Assembly (NCBI GenBank): GCA_031411655.1
Contig: JANOBM010000090.1
Location: 1-64,000, forward strand
Length of the DNA stretch: 64,000 nt
Direction of reading: 5' to 3'
DNA from: UBA6163 sp031411655
Lineage (GTDB): Bacteria; Planctomycetota; Planctomycetia; Pirellulales; Pirellulaceae
The translations under genes were made by a program, and so were the position numbers. The notes beneath the pieces were generated by a model. That model searched no databases and was not told where the DNA came from. It worked only from the letters and a program-made list of their open reading frames with translations. Below are positions 29,168 to 37,273 of this stretch, piece by piece. How positions within the stretch are numbered: position 1 is the first letter of the stretch; each line of letters opens with the position of its first letter.

Positions 29168-30568
29168 ATGCCACGGTGGCTGGTGGTTTTACTTGTCTCG
29201 CTATTTTTCGTCCTACCGGCGTTTGTCGGCTCCGCTTGCCATGCGCAGATGGGTGGTGGGGGCGGAGGGGCCGGAGGCCAGGGAGGTCCCGCTGGACCTC
29301 CTGAGAAACCCGCGTTTCGTGATTTCATTAACGAACGTGGGGGCGTGAAGGCACGGCGTGAGACCGGCGACAAGGTGGTTGCGGACGTGGTCGTTTCGGG
29401 TAACAGCAGTGTGACCACCGAAAAAATCTTTCAGCAGCTTCAAACACGCAAGGATCGGTTTTACGACTACGAGACGGTCCTTGCGGACATTCGTCGTCTT
29501 AACGACATGGGTGCGTTTGAACACGTCACTTATCGTTTGCAAGAGGGGCCTGAGGGGATGCTCGTTCGCTTCGAGGTACGAGAACGTCCGACCATTTCGA
29601 AGGTCGTCTTTCACGGAAACCGAGCGCTCAACGATCGTGAGCTTAAGGGTCGCGCTGGAATCAATGCGGGGGATCCGATGAGCGAATTCTCCGTTGAATC
29701 TGCTCGCCGCCGACTCGTCGATTACTACATGGAAGAAGGATTCAATCAAGTTGCTGTGAAAACGGTTCCAGGATTGGGCGCCGATAGCAATGCGGTCATT
29801 TTCAGGATCAACGAAGGCCATAAAGAGCGAATCGCTGATGTCCGCGTCGAAGGGGGCACGATTGTCAACCAAGCCCGCCTTGAGAAGATTGTAAAGAGTC
29901 GTGGCCCGATGGCGGGCATTCTCAGGCACATCAACAACACCGCTGATCTCACCAAGATCGACGAAGACGTCAAAGTCCTCGAATCCTATTATCACAATCT
30001 AGGATATCTGACTGCTACGGTCGGCCGACGAATTGAATACGACGACTCCGGGAAGTGGATGACCGTTACATTCGTCGTCAATGAAGGTGAACGCTACAAG
30101 GTCAACGAAGTTCGGATTCTTGGAAACCAGTACATTCAAACCGCGTCGCTCGCCAACCTTCTGCAACTCAAGTCAGGCGACATGTTTGACGGCACTTTGA
30201 TGCGGGCTGACATTGGCGAGCTTACCTACGCGTACGGTTCCTTTGGCTTTATCTATGCCGAGATCGAGCCACAGACCGTAATGCGAGACGAAGCCAATTT
30301 GGTCGACCTCGTCTATACGATCAGTGAAGGAGATCGCTGGCGAATTCGGAACATCAACGTGAACATCGACGGCGAGCCGCACTTGATGAAGGACACGACG
30401 CTATTGAATCAGATCGACCTGGTGGAGGGTGAATACATTGACCGCCGAACGCTCGAACTTAACCAGCGGCGACTCGAACGTCAAAGCTTACTGGAAGTAA
30501 ACCCTGCGGTTGCGGATCCACCCGATATCAAGGTTGTTCCGGTGGATGACATGGATGAAGACTATTGA
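29168..30568 (+). CDS. POTRA-only Omp85/BamA-like protein
   Basis: A 466-residue exported protein (signal peptide about residues 1-25, ending SACHAQ) followed by a glycine-rich spacer (GGGGGAGGQGG). From residue 55 on there are about five POTRA domains, each starting with a VxxVxVxGN-type strand: VVADVVVSGNSSV, ISKVVFHGNRAL, IADVRVEGG, VNEVRILGNQYI and IRNINVNIDG. Each has the alpha-helical YYxxGY-type element, such as LVDYYMEEGFNQV and LESYYHNLGYLTA. The series matches the periplasmic part of BamA, which receives unfolded outer-membrane proteins, but the protein stops after the last POTRA with an acidic tail and has no beta-barrel. The barrel is coded by the next gene. The two together probably form a split BamA. 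Confidence 0.85.
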   Translation: MPRWLVVLLVSLFFVLPAFVGSACHAQMGGGGGGAGGQGGPAGPPEKPAFRDFINERGGVKARRETGDKVVADVVVSGNSSVTTEKIFQQLQTRKDRFYDYETVLADIRRLNDMGAFEHVTYRLQEGPEGMLVRFEVRERPTISKVVFHGNRALNDRELKGRAGINAGDPMSEFSVESARRRLVDYYMEEGFNQVAVKTVPGLGADSNAVIFRINEGHKERIADVRVEGGTIVNQARLEKIVKSRGPMAGILRHINNTADLTKIDEDVKVLESYYHNLGYLTATVGRRIEYDDSGKWMTVTFVVNEGERYKVNEVRILGNQYIQTASLANLLQLKSGDMFDGTLMRADIGELTYAYGSFGFIYAEIEPQTVMRDEANLVDLVYTISEGDRWRIRNINVNIDGEPHLMKDTTLLNQIDLVEGEYIDRRTLELNQRRLERQSLLEVNPAVADPPDIKVVPVDDMDEDY

Positions 30569-30651
30569 CCTTACTGCCTTGCGTTCAGTATTCCAATTCA
30601 GCACCGATCTTTCGGCCCGCATCAGACAATTTCGGCACGGATAACGCTGTC

Positions 30652-32394
30652 ATGACCCTAAACAACTGCCAATCGCCAAACGACCGCCTGATATGGCTGG
30701 CTTTGCTGTTGTTGGTCGCTAGTGGATGCCATCAACTTGCGCCGGGGATTTCACCGATCTCCATCGATCCGCCGGAAACTGCCTGGTACAGCAAAACCCA
30801 GCCGACAGCGGACGAAGCGTTAGACACGAATACGAGCCTTGACGATACCGAAGCTGAGCTTGCGAGCTTACAGAATGGAGAGCTGCTTCGAGCCAAGGAT
30901 GACGCTCCGAACACCTACATTTCCCGTCAATACCCTCGCACTTATCCCGCTCCACCACCACCGAGCACCTATTCGGTCCAAGGCAATCCGCCCAGTCTTG
31001 CAAGCCCCGTTGGGCCCCAGCCTCCCTCCAGCAATCAGCTTCCACCGGGATACCAAAATCCGATAACGACCGCTCCGGTCTACCAACCTCCTAGAGTCAC
31101 GCCGCTACCGAACGGTGGCGTACCTGTCGCTCCTCCCCAAGCATTTCCTCCGCCGATCAATGCAGCGCCCAATCAAGGTGTCGGCAGCAACCTTCCCCTG
31201 ACGTCTCAGTTGGGTGATTCTGGACTCAGCGCACCCACCGACTCGACCCTTTTCAGCGATTCGGTTGATCCTTACGCAGGCGTCCCCTCCGTGCCGCCAG
31301 GGTACATTCCCAACACTCGCACCGCCGACTTAGAAATCACGGGTTATCCCGCGCGGACAGGACGGATCATGTTTGGTGGTGCGGTGAATAGCGATGCGGG
31401 CGTTACCGGACAAGTAACGATCGATGAACGCAATTTTGACATCACGCGGTTTCCTCGCAGCTTCCAAGACTTAGTCAGCGGTACCGCATTTCGTGGTGCA
31501 GGACAAACCCTGCGGCTTGAAGCGGTGCCTGGCTCGCAGTTCAAACGGTACACCGCGAGTTTTGCAGATCCCAATCTGTTTGGATATTTGCCCGTTAGCT
31601 TCGGCGTGTCGGGCTTTCTCTACGATCGCCGCTATCAGGATTACGACGAAGAGCGATTGGGCGGTCGAGTTAGCCTTGGATACCGCGTTACGCCAGAGCT
31701 CTCACTGAGTACTGGGCTCAATGGTCAAAACGTTGAGATTAGTCGTCCCCGAATCAATACTGTGCAGGCTCTGAATGATGTTTTGGGGAACAACCAGTTG
31801 TACTCAGGCGAAGTCCGGCTGACGCACGATACTCGAGACAGTCCTTTTCAACCAAGCGAAGGCCATTTCCTTGAATTTGGTTACGAGAAAACTTTTGGCG
31901 ACTTCAATTATTCTCGTTTCGATGTGGAGACTCGGAACTATTTGCTCTTGGCTCGACGCGCGGATGGTTCCGGTAAGCAGACGCTGTCCCTGAGTAACCG
32001 CCTTGGGTTCAGCGGTGACGAAACCCCCTTGTTCGAAAATTACTTCGCCGGTGGGTATTCCACGATGAGAGGTTTTGATTTTCGTGGTGCCGGGCCCGTC
32101 GAAAGTGGTGTTCAGGTGGGCGGCCGATTTCAATGGCTCAATACGCTCGAATACATGTTCCCCATCACGGCGGACGATGCGTTTCGAGGCGTTGCGTTTG
32201 TCGACTTTGGAACGGTTGAGCGGGACATTGAAATCAACAAAGAGAACTTTCGTGTCGCGCCTGGATTGGGGCTTCGAATCTCGATCCCAATGCTCGGCCC
32301 CGCACCGCTTGCGTTTGACTTTGCGTATCCGGTCAGCAAGGCCGATACCGACAATACTCGAATCTTTAGTTTCTACATGAGTGCGTTGCGTTAA
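30652..32394 (+). CDS. Omp85/BamA-like outer-membrane barrel lipoprotein
   Basis: A 580-residue protein if started at ATG 30652; a TTG at 30565, overlapping the POTRA stop, would add 29 residues. The N-terminus is a lipoprotein signal (LIWLALLLLVASGC, lipidated cysteine 26). Residues about 90-200 are proline-rich. From about 215 to the end alternate strands form an Omp85-type barrel, with the loop-6 motif MRGF at 472-475 (GGYSTMRGFDFRG, equivalent to VRGF/VRGY of BamA) and the strand motif VAFVDFGTVE. No POTRA domain is seen. Omp85 proteins insert barrels into the outer membrane or secrete proteins. A lipidated N-terminus on such a barrel is unusual. It directly follows the POTRA-only gene by 83 bp. 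Confidence 0.85.
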   Translation: MTLNNCQSPNDRLIWLALLLLVASGCHQLAPGISPISIDPPETAWYSKTQPTADEALDTNTSLDDTEAELASLQNGELLRAKDDAPNTYISRQYPRTYPAPPPPSTYSVQGNPPSLASPVGPQPPSSNQLPPGYQNPITTAPVYQPPRVTPLPNGGVPVAPPQAFPPPINAAPNQGVGSNLPLTSQLGDSGLSAPTDSTLFSDSVDPYAGVPSVPPGYIPNTRTADLEITGYPARTGRIMFGGAVNSDAGVTGQVTIDERNFDITRFPRSFQDLVSGTAFRGAGQTLRLEAVPGSQFKRYTASFADPNLFGYLPVSFGVSGFLYDRRYQDYDEERLGGRVSLGYRVTPELSLSTGLNGQNVEISRPRINTVQALNDVLGNNQLYSGEVRLTHDTRDSPFQPSEGHFLEFGYEKTFGDFNYSRFDVETRNYLLLARRADGSGKQTLSLSNRLGFSGDETPLFENYFAGGYSTMRGFDFRGAGPVESGVQVGGRFQWLNTLEYMFPITADDAFRGVAFVDFGTVERDIEINKENFRVAPGLGLRISIPMLGPAPLAFDFAYPVSKADTDNTRIFSFYMSALR

Positions 32395-32416
32395 GCACCC
32401 TCCGCCTTATAGTCCA

Positions 32417-32470
32417 GTTACTAGCGACGGTGCAGTTACTAGCGACGGTGCAATTACTAGCGACGGTGCG
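32417..32470. repeat. Three 18-bp intergenic tandem repeats
   Basis: Three copies of gttactagcgacggtgca with one or two changes lie head to tail between the convergent ends of the barrel gene and the metallopeptidase gene; a partial fourth copy (gttac) follows. No stem-loop of note. Probably a slippage array; the second-strand gene stop lies at its edge. Confidence 0.85.
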
Positions 32471-32471
32471 G

Positions 32472-32951
32472 TTACGATAGCCATCGATTAACGCATTCCG
32501 ATACCTCTTCGCCCTCGATCGTTTCGTAGGCTTCTAATTGATCCGCGACTTCGGCGATTGCTTGCCAAAAGTCGTGTCGCTTCACTAATAAGTGGACTTG
32601 GTCCGTCACCGCTTCAAGCATTCGACGGCGTTGACTGGGAAGCTCGACGATCATGGCAGAAATTTCGCATGCGATTCGAAAATCTTCCGCCCATTGAGGT
32701 AACGAAGAAATGGGAAGGTTTGTTTCCTGATGAGTCATCTCGGCGATCGGTCCCGCCAGGACGGTCATCAATTCCCGCTCACGCAACTGTCTTGCGGTCA
32801 GCCCTCGGTGATGCCAACGCACCATCGCTTCACCGTCCCGTCGCGGCCCATCGTCATGGTCAGGTTCAATCGTGACTCGAAGGACTTCGCCGCCTAGCCA
32901 AACCGCCATGACAGCATGTCCGGCTTCGTGATATGCGATCGCTGAATCCAT
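32472..32951 (-). CDS. Stand-alone M41 (FtsH-type) metallopeptidase-like domain
   Basis: A 159-residue protein from ATG 32951 (a GTG at 32960 adds three residues). It opens with the zinc motif HEAGH at residues 8-12 (AYHEAGHAVMAVWLGG), the signature of the M41 peptidase domain of FtsH. A later acidic segment WAEDFRIACEISAMIV could give the third ligand, as in FtsH (D/E before a long helix). There is no AAA ATPase module and no membrane helix, so it cannot be an FtsH. Such short M41-like proteins are found in planctomycetes with unknown roles. It lies about 40 bp downstream of pcrA on the same strand. Confidence 0.75.
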   Translation of the reverse strand: MDSAIAYHEAGHAVMAVWLGGEVLRVTIEPDHDDGPRRDGEAMVRWHHRGLTARQLRERELMTVLAGPIAEMTHQETNLPISSLPQWAEDFRIACEISAMIVELPSQRRRMLEAVTDQVHLLVKRHDFWQAIAEVADQLEAYETIEGEEVSECVNRWLS

Positions 32952-32990
32952 TCGAATCACTCGTTTGAGATGCTTTTCGAGAACAAACCA

Positions 32991-35300
32991 TCATAGTGGC
33001 TCAAGTTGAGCGAACGCCAAGCGAAACGTGATGGTTTCGCCTTCATGGAACGCGACGGTCACGGTGCATTTAGGTCCGCGTCCTGTCAATGTCACAATGG
33101 TTCCTTCGCCATGCTTGGGATGAAGCACTTCCTGGCCTTGGCGAAATGCCTTTAGGTTGACGGGGGGTGTCGCAGCAAACTGGGACGCTGTTCGGATCCC
33201 AGCGGGAAGTTTCTTCTCCTTGGTAGCTAACTTTGCTTTCGCACCACGCTCGTCATCGTCAAGTTGGCATAGTTCGTCGTTCACGGTCTCGTCGCCCGCG
33301 GTCTCCGGGATATCCCAGGAATCCGGATAATCGCCGCTTGCAAATGGGTCGGCGTCGAAAAAGTCGTTCGCCAAGTCGGATTCGATATGTCGCAGATCTT
33401 CACGTGGTAATTCCATTAAAAACGGACTCGCGATGACCGTTCTATTATCGCCGCGTACCGACCGTCGCTTGCAATAGCTCAGTTGCAGTTGCTCTTTGGC
33501 GCGCGTGATTCCGACAAACAGGAGTCGCCGCTCCTCTTCAACGTCGGCCTCGTTTTCTTTGCTACGAAAGTGGGGAAGTAAATCGTCCTCAACCGCAATC
33601 ACGAACACGCATGGAAATTCGAGCCCTTTCGATGCGTGCAGTGTCATGATCGTGACACGATCCGTGTTGTCTTCCCAGTCGTCGGTGCTAGAGACGAGCG
33701 CGATCTGCTCAAGGAACGCTTCGACCGAACCATCGTCGGGGTGTTGTCGATCAAATTCAACCGCCGCAGTGACGAACTCATCAACGTTCGCGAGAGGACT
33801 GTTATCCTGTTGATCGTCCACCGATCTTTCAAGGTACTCGCGATACTGCGTCAGTTCTAACAAGTAAAGAACAATGTCTTCCATAGTAGAGGTCGCTTTC
33901 ACGCAGAGTCGATCGTAAAGTGCGACGAACGCGGCAACCTTGGTTGCAGATCGTTTCGGAAGCGAATCGATGAGGCCTGCTTTTCTAGCTGCTTCTAAAA
34001 GAGAAATATTCTTTTCGTCCGCCACTTCGCGCAACCGCTCAATGGTTTTGTCGCCGATACCTCGGGCCGGGGTATTGATGATTCGCTCAAGGGCAACGTC
34101 GTGCGAGGGGTTGTTGATGAGATGCAGGTAGCCGAGCAGGTCTTTGATCTCTTTGCGTTGGTAAAACTCGGTTCCGTTCACGATCTGGTAAGGTACACTT
34201 CGTCGTCGCAGGGCATGCTCTAGCGAGCGTGTGAGTGCGTTCATGCGACAGAAAATGGCAAAGTCCTTCGGTTGCCTATTTTGCTCCAAGATTGCTTTAG
34301 CGATTTGGTCTGCGATGTCGTCGCCTTCTTGGAAGCCATCTTCATAGAGCTGTAGAACAACTGGTTGCCCCTCAGGACGCGAAGTAAAAAGCTCTTTATG
34401 CTTTCTTCGTCGGTTATGGCGGATGAGCTGGTCAGCAACACGAAGAATATTGGGTGTGCTGCGGTAATTTTCTTCCAGCCTGACGGTTTTGACTGATGGA
34501 TAATCCTTCTCAAAGTCCAAGATGTTGTTGATATCGGCCCCTCGCCAACCATAAATTGACTGATCAGGATCGCCGGTTACCGATAAGTTGGGATAGTCGA
34601 TCGACAGTGCTCGTACGATGGCGTACTGGGCAAGGTTGGTATCTTGATATTCGTCGACAAGTATGTATTTGAAACGTGCGTCCAGATCCGCTCTCAATTC
34701 GCTGTTATCTCGCAACAGTGTCGCGACATGGAGCAGCAGGTCGTCGAAATCGACGGCGTTGGCGGTCAGCAGTTGGCGTTGGTAGATAGGGTAAACGCGT
34801 GAAACGATTTGGTCTCGGGAGCGGAGGACTTGTCCAAGCATCGCATCGGGAGTGACAAGCTGGTTTTTGGCATGGCTAATGGCCGAGGCAATCTGTTCCG
34901 GCGACGTATGGGATGTGGAAACATTTGCCGCTTCGATGGCCCGCTTGATCGCTTGCCGGCTGTCAGCCGCATCATAGATCGAATAGTTTTCACTCAGCCC
35001 TACCATCGTGGCATATCGACGCAAGAGTCTGGCGCAAAAACGATGGAACGTTCCCATCCAAACCGGTTGGTTTGGCGCGAGCGATTGAACTCGCATTCGC
35101 ATTTCGTCAGCTGCTTTATTCGTAAACGTCAGAGCAACGATTTGCGATGCAGGAATGCCATGGCGAAGCATATTGGCGATTCGATGAGTGACAACACGAG
35201 TCTTTCCGCTGCCCGGTCCGGCAAGGATCAGAAGCGGTCCGTCGATATGCGCAACCGCTTGACGCTGCGGCTCCGTCAAGTGACGAAATATCACATCCAT
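32991..35300 (-). CDS. pcrA: UvrD/PcrA-type superfamily 1 DNA helicase
   Basis: A 769-residue 3'-5' helicase. Motifs: Q motif LTEPQRQAV, Walker A GPGSGKTRV (about residues 29-37), Walker B DEYQDTNLAQY, motif III GDPDQSIYGWRGA, motif IV VRLEENYRS, motif V MTLHASKGLEF and motif VI GITRAKEQL. The C-terminal about 45 residues (GQEVLHPKHGEGTIVTL) form the Tudor-like domain typical of PcrA/UvrD, which contacts RNA polymerase. It acts in repair and in removal of stalled complexes. Rep is less likely because of that C-terminal domain. The ATG at 35300 is well placed. Confidence 0.92.
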   Translation of the reverse strand: MDVIFRHLTEPQRQAVAHIDGPLLILAGPGSGKTRVVTHRIANMLRHGIPASQIVALTFTNKAADEMRMRVQSLAPNQPVWMGTFHRFCARLLRRYATMVGLSENYSIYDAADSRQAIKRAIEAANVSTSHTSPEQIASAISHAKNQLVTPDAMLGQVLRSRDQIVSRVYPIYQRQLLTANAVDFDDLLLHVATLLRDNSELRADLDARFKYILVDEYQDTNLAQYAIVRALSIDYPNLSVTGDPDQSIYGWRGADINNILDFEKDYPSVKTVRLEENYRSTPNILRVADQLIRHNRRRKHKELFTSRPEGQPVVLQLYEDGFQEGDDIADQIAKAILEQNRQPKDFAIFCRMNALTRSLEHALRRRSVPYQIVNGTEFYQRKEIKDLLGYLHLINNPSHDVALERIINTPARGIGDKTIERLREVADEKNISLLEAARKAGLIDSLPKRSATKVAAFVALYDRLCVKATSTMEDIVLYLLELTQYREYLERSVDDQQDNSPLANVDEFVTAAVEFDRQHPDDGSVEAFLEQIALVSSTDDWEDNTDRVTIMTLHASKGLEFPCVFVIAVEDDLLPHFRSKENEADVEEERRLLFVGITRAKEQLQLSYCKRRSVRGDNRTVIASPFLMELPREDLRHIESDLANDFFDADPFASGDYPDSWDIPETAGDETVNDELCQLDDDERGAKAKLATKEKKLPAGIRTASQFAATPPVNLKAFRQGQEVLHPKHGEGTIVTLTGRGPKCTVTVAFHEGETITFRLAFAQLEPL

Positions 35301-35751
35301 GTTTGCTCACGAGTCATTGAGTGTTTCAACGTTAGGCGCTTGCTTACCAAAACGCTAGGAAGGGTGCGAACTGCCCGGGGAACGTGCAGGAGATACTTGT
35401 ACGGGGAACTTGCACGCGATACTTGCACGCGATACTTGAACGGGGAACTTGTAAAGGGAACTTCGTGATCAGCGACTAAAAACGGCCGAACAGCCCCGCC
35501 CCGGCCGCGAGAACCCGCGACGACCACAAGAACGCAGTGTGGTACTGTGCCAGGCGGATCAGCGCCGAACGGATTAGCGTTTTGCCAGTCGACGTCACTT
35601 ACCCACGGCTCCATCGTATCTTGTCGGCGTCGATGTACAAATGGCCAGAATGTTTTTCGGGGTGGTCGGTTTTTAGGATGGCGAGGCAAAAGCCTGTCTC
35701 GCCTTAGCGCCCCAACGACTTGTGATATGCTGTTCGCATGAGGAACGACCT
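35301..35751. other. Divergent intergenic region with tandem array
   Basis: 451 bp between pcrA and the DUF2237 gene. It contains the 13-bp array described separately at 35373-35463. The rest shows no gene. A GAGGA ribosome binding site stands about ten bases before the ATG at 35752. Confidence 0.4.
35373..35463. repeat. Seven degenerate 13-bp tandem repeats
   Basis: Seven exactly 13-bp units lie head to tail: gcccggggaacgt, gcaggagatactt, gtacggggaactt, gcacgcgatactt twice, gaacggggaactt and gtaaagggaactt. The constant part is G at position 1 and a closing A-C-T-T; two sub-types (ggggaactt and cgatactt) alternate. It lies about 70 bp upstream of the pcrA start. A 13-bp period is not a coding period. 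Confidence 0.85.
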
Positions 35752-36120
35752 ATGAGCTCTGCAAAAAACGTACTCGGACAGGCGCTTGAGACCTGCGGGA
35801 CCGATCCGTTGACCGGCTTTTATCGCGATGGCTGCTGCAATACCGGCGCTTCGGACGTTGGGTTGCATGTCGTTTGCGCGGTCATGACGACCGACTTTCT
35901 GCGTTTTAGTCGGTCCCGTGGCAATGACCTCTCAACGCCAAATGAACTGTATCAGTTCCCCGGATTGAAGGACGGCGATCGGTGGTGCCTTTGTGCGGCC
36001 AGATGGAAAGAAGCCTATGACGCGGGCATGGCGCCGCTGGTGGTTTTGGAAGCTACTCATATTTCAGCGTTAGAATTTGCCTCGATCGAGGAACTGCGGG
36101 AACACGCGGCGCCGGCTTAA
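35752..36120 (+). CDS. DUF2237 family protein
   Basis: A 122-residue protein. The whole length matches the DUF2237 pattern: NVLGQALETC, DPLTGFYRDGCCNTG, VGLHVVCAVMTTDFL, GNDLSTP, FPGLKDGDRWCLCAARWKEA and APLVVLEATH. Five cysteines, including the CC pair and the CLC pair, are conserved in the family and could bind a metal or redox partner; no function is established. An upstream ATG at 35722 is in frame, but ATG 35752 has the better ribosome binding site and fits the family N-terminus. Confidence 0.9.
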   Translation: MSSAKNVLGQALETCGTDPLTGFYRDGCCNTGASDVGLHVVCAVMTTDFLRFSRSRGNDLSTPNELYQFPGLKDGDRWCLCAARWKEAYDAGMAPLVVLEATHISALEFASIEELREHAAPA

Positions 36121-36420
36121 ACGTTCTCGAAGTGGTGTGCGGATTGAGCACGTTCTGGGCTATTTCGCACGCGTTGGCTTTCTGCTGCCAAAATCGGTTG
36201 GACCGAACTGGCAAGCCGGAGGTTGCGAGCACCTTGTTTGCAAGTGATCGGCCGATAAGCCACGGCGTATCGATCATGTGGCACAACGATTGCGTTGCAC
36301 AAGCGGTCGGCGGGGCGAGTTGGGTTCGTTCGGCCAATGCCAGTGAGTCGTCGGCCGAGTCGACTTGTCGTATACTATGCTTCTCTCCAGAGCCACCTCT
36401 TGTCATAGGGATTGTCCGTG

Positions 36421-36807
36421 ATGAAACGTCACCGCTACAGCATGCTTGTCATCGGAACCTTTTTGAGCATCGCGACCGTATGGGCTCAATCGCAAGAACC
36501 CGGCTCCGAACCGCTCAAGCCGTTTATGCACATGAAGCTCGAACCCGCCAAAAAGATCCTAGAAGGGATTGCGTTGGAGGACTACGAGGTAATCAACAGT
36601 AGTGCACAGCGAATCAATGCGCTGACCTTCGACGCTAACTGGATGACGATCCAGACGGAAGAGTACCGCCAGCACAGCCAAGATTTCCAACGATCACTCA
36701 CGGCTCTGTCGCAAGCGGCTAAAAAGAAGAACTTGGAGATGGTCACGCTCGGGTACATGCAGATGACGTTGCAATGCGTTCAGTGCCATCGTGCGCTACG
36801 TGACTGA
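36421..36807 (+). CDS. Small exported cytochrome c-like protein
   Basis: A 128-residue protein with a signal peptide (MLVIGTFLSIATVWAQ) and a single CVQCH motif six residues before the end (CxxCH, haem c attachment). The body is helical. A haem site at the very C-terminus of a four-helix protein is the arrangement of cytochrome c' and the c556 family, and PFMHMKLEPAKKILEGI with the C-terminal haem occurs in planctomycete relatives. Start is ATG 36421; a TTG at 36412 precedes it. Role unknown; periplasmic electron transfer or ligand binding is an inference. Confidence 0.65.
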   Translation: MKRHRYSMLVIGTFLSIATVWAQSQEPGSEPLKPFMHMKLEPAKKILEGIALEDYEVINSSAQRINALTFDANWMTIQTEEYRQHSQDFQRSLTALSQAAKKKNLEMVTLGYMQMTLQCVQCHRALRD

Positions 36808-37003
36808 TTATCAAGCCTCCCTGCCATTAGCGAAGAGTCAGAGATGCCTTTGATAGCAAATGCGATCTTAAGGGGTCTGGATAAGGGGCGGTTGTTTGAT
36901 GTTCTGCTCTGGACCTTTCCAGCCCACGGTTGGTACGGTTCGGTTGGTCGATAGCGATCATGGGGATCGTGGTTGCATGGCTCTATCAAAGGAATGAAAT
37001 CAA

Positions 37004-37273
37004 GTGGCCGTTAACGTAAACTTTTTTGAGTGGTTGCGAGACGGTGTTCGTCAATCAGTGTTGCTCGGCGTGAGTGATGCGATTGAGCAAATCGGAACAC
37101 CTGCTGATTCAGAAGATGTGCACCCTGGGGTTGCTGCTTTTTTGCAGAGCGACAAGACGGAAAAACAGCGTGTTGCAGGACCGAATGCACCGGTCGGAAA
37201 TACTGGCAACAGCCGGAAACGCTTAGGGCGCTCGTTGAAGGACCTTGATCAAACGGCGTCGACGTCGTCGTAA
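37004..37273 (+). CDS. Small hypothetical protein (89 residues)
   Basis: Starts at GTG 37004 (VNVNFFEWLRDGVRQSVLLG follows the start Met-Ala) and ends KRLGRSLKDLDQTASTSS. The N-terminal part would form an amphipathic helix; the end is basic. It has no recognised domain. Composition and codon use look protein-like and a weak ribosome binding site (aagga) stands upstream. Its last 25 bases overlap, tail to tail, the end of the histidine-kinase gene on the other strand. Confidence 0.5.
   Translation: MAVNVNFFEWLRDGVRQSVLLGVSDAIEQIGTPADSEDVHPGVAAFLQSDKTEKQRVAGPNAPVGNTGNSRKRLGRSLKDLDQTASTSS

Noticed and set aside
30540..30660. A sequencing error or frameshift separating one BamA gene
   Set aside because: The barrel protein has its own lipoprotein signal after the gap, which a simple frameshift would not create.
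35373..35463. CRISPR array
   Set aside because: Units are 13 bp with no spacers between them and no cas genes are present.
36132..36602. 156-codon frame between the DUF2237 gene and the small cytochrome gene
   Set aside because: It overlaps the true cytochrome start in another frame and its sequence is unlike a protein.
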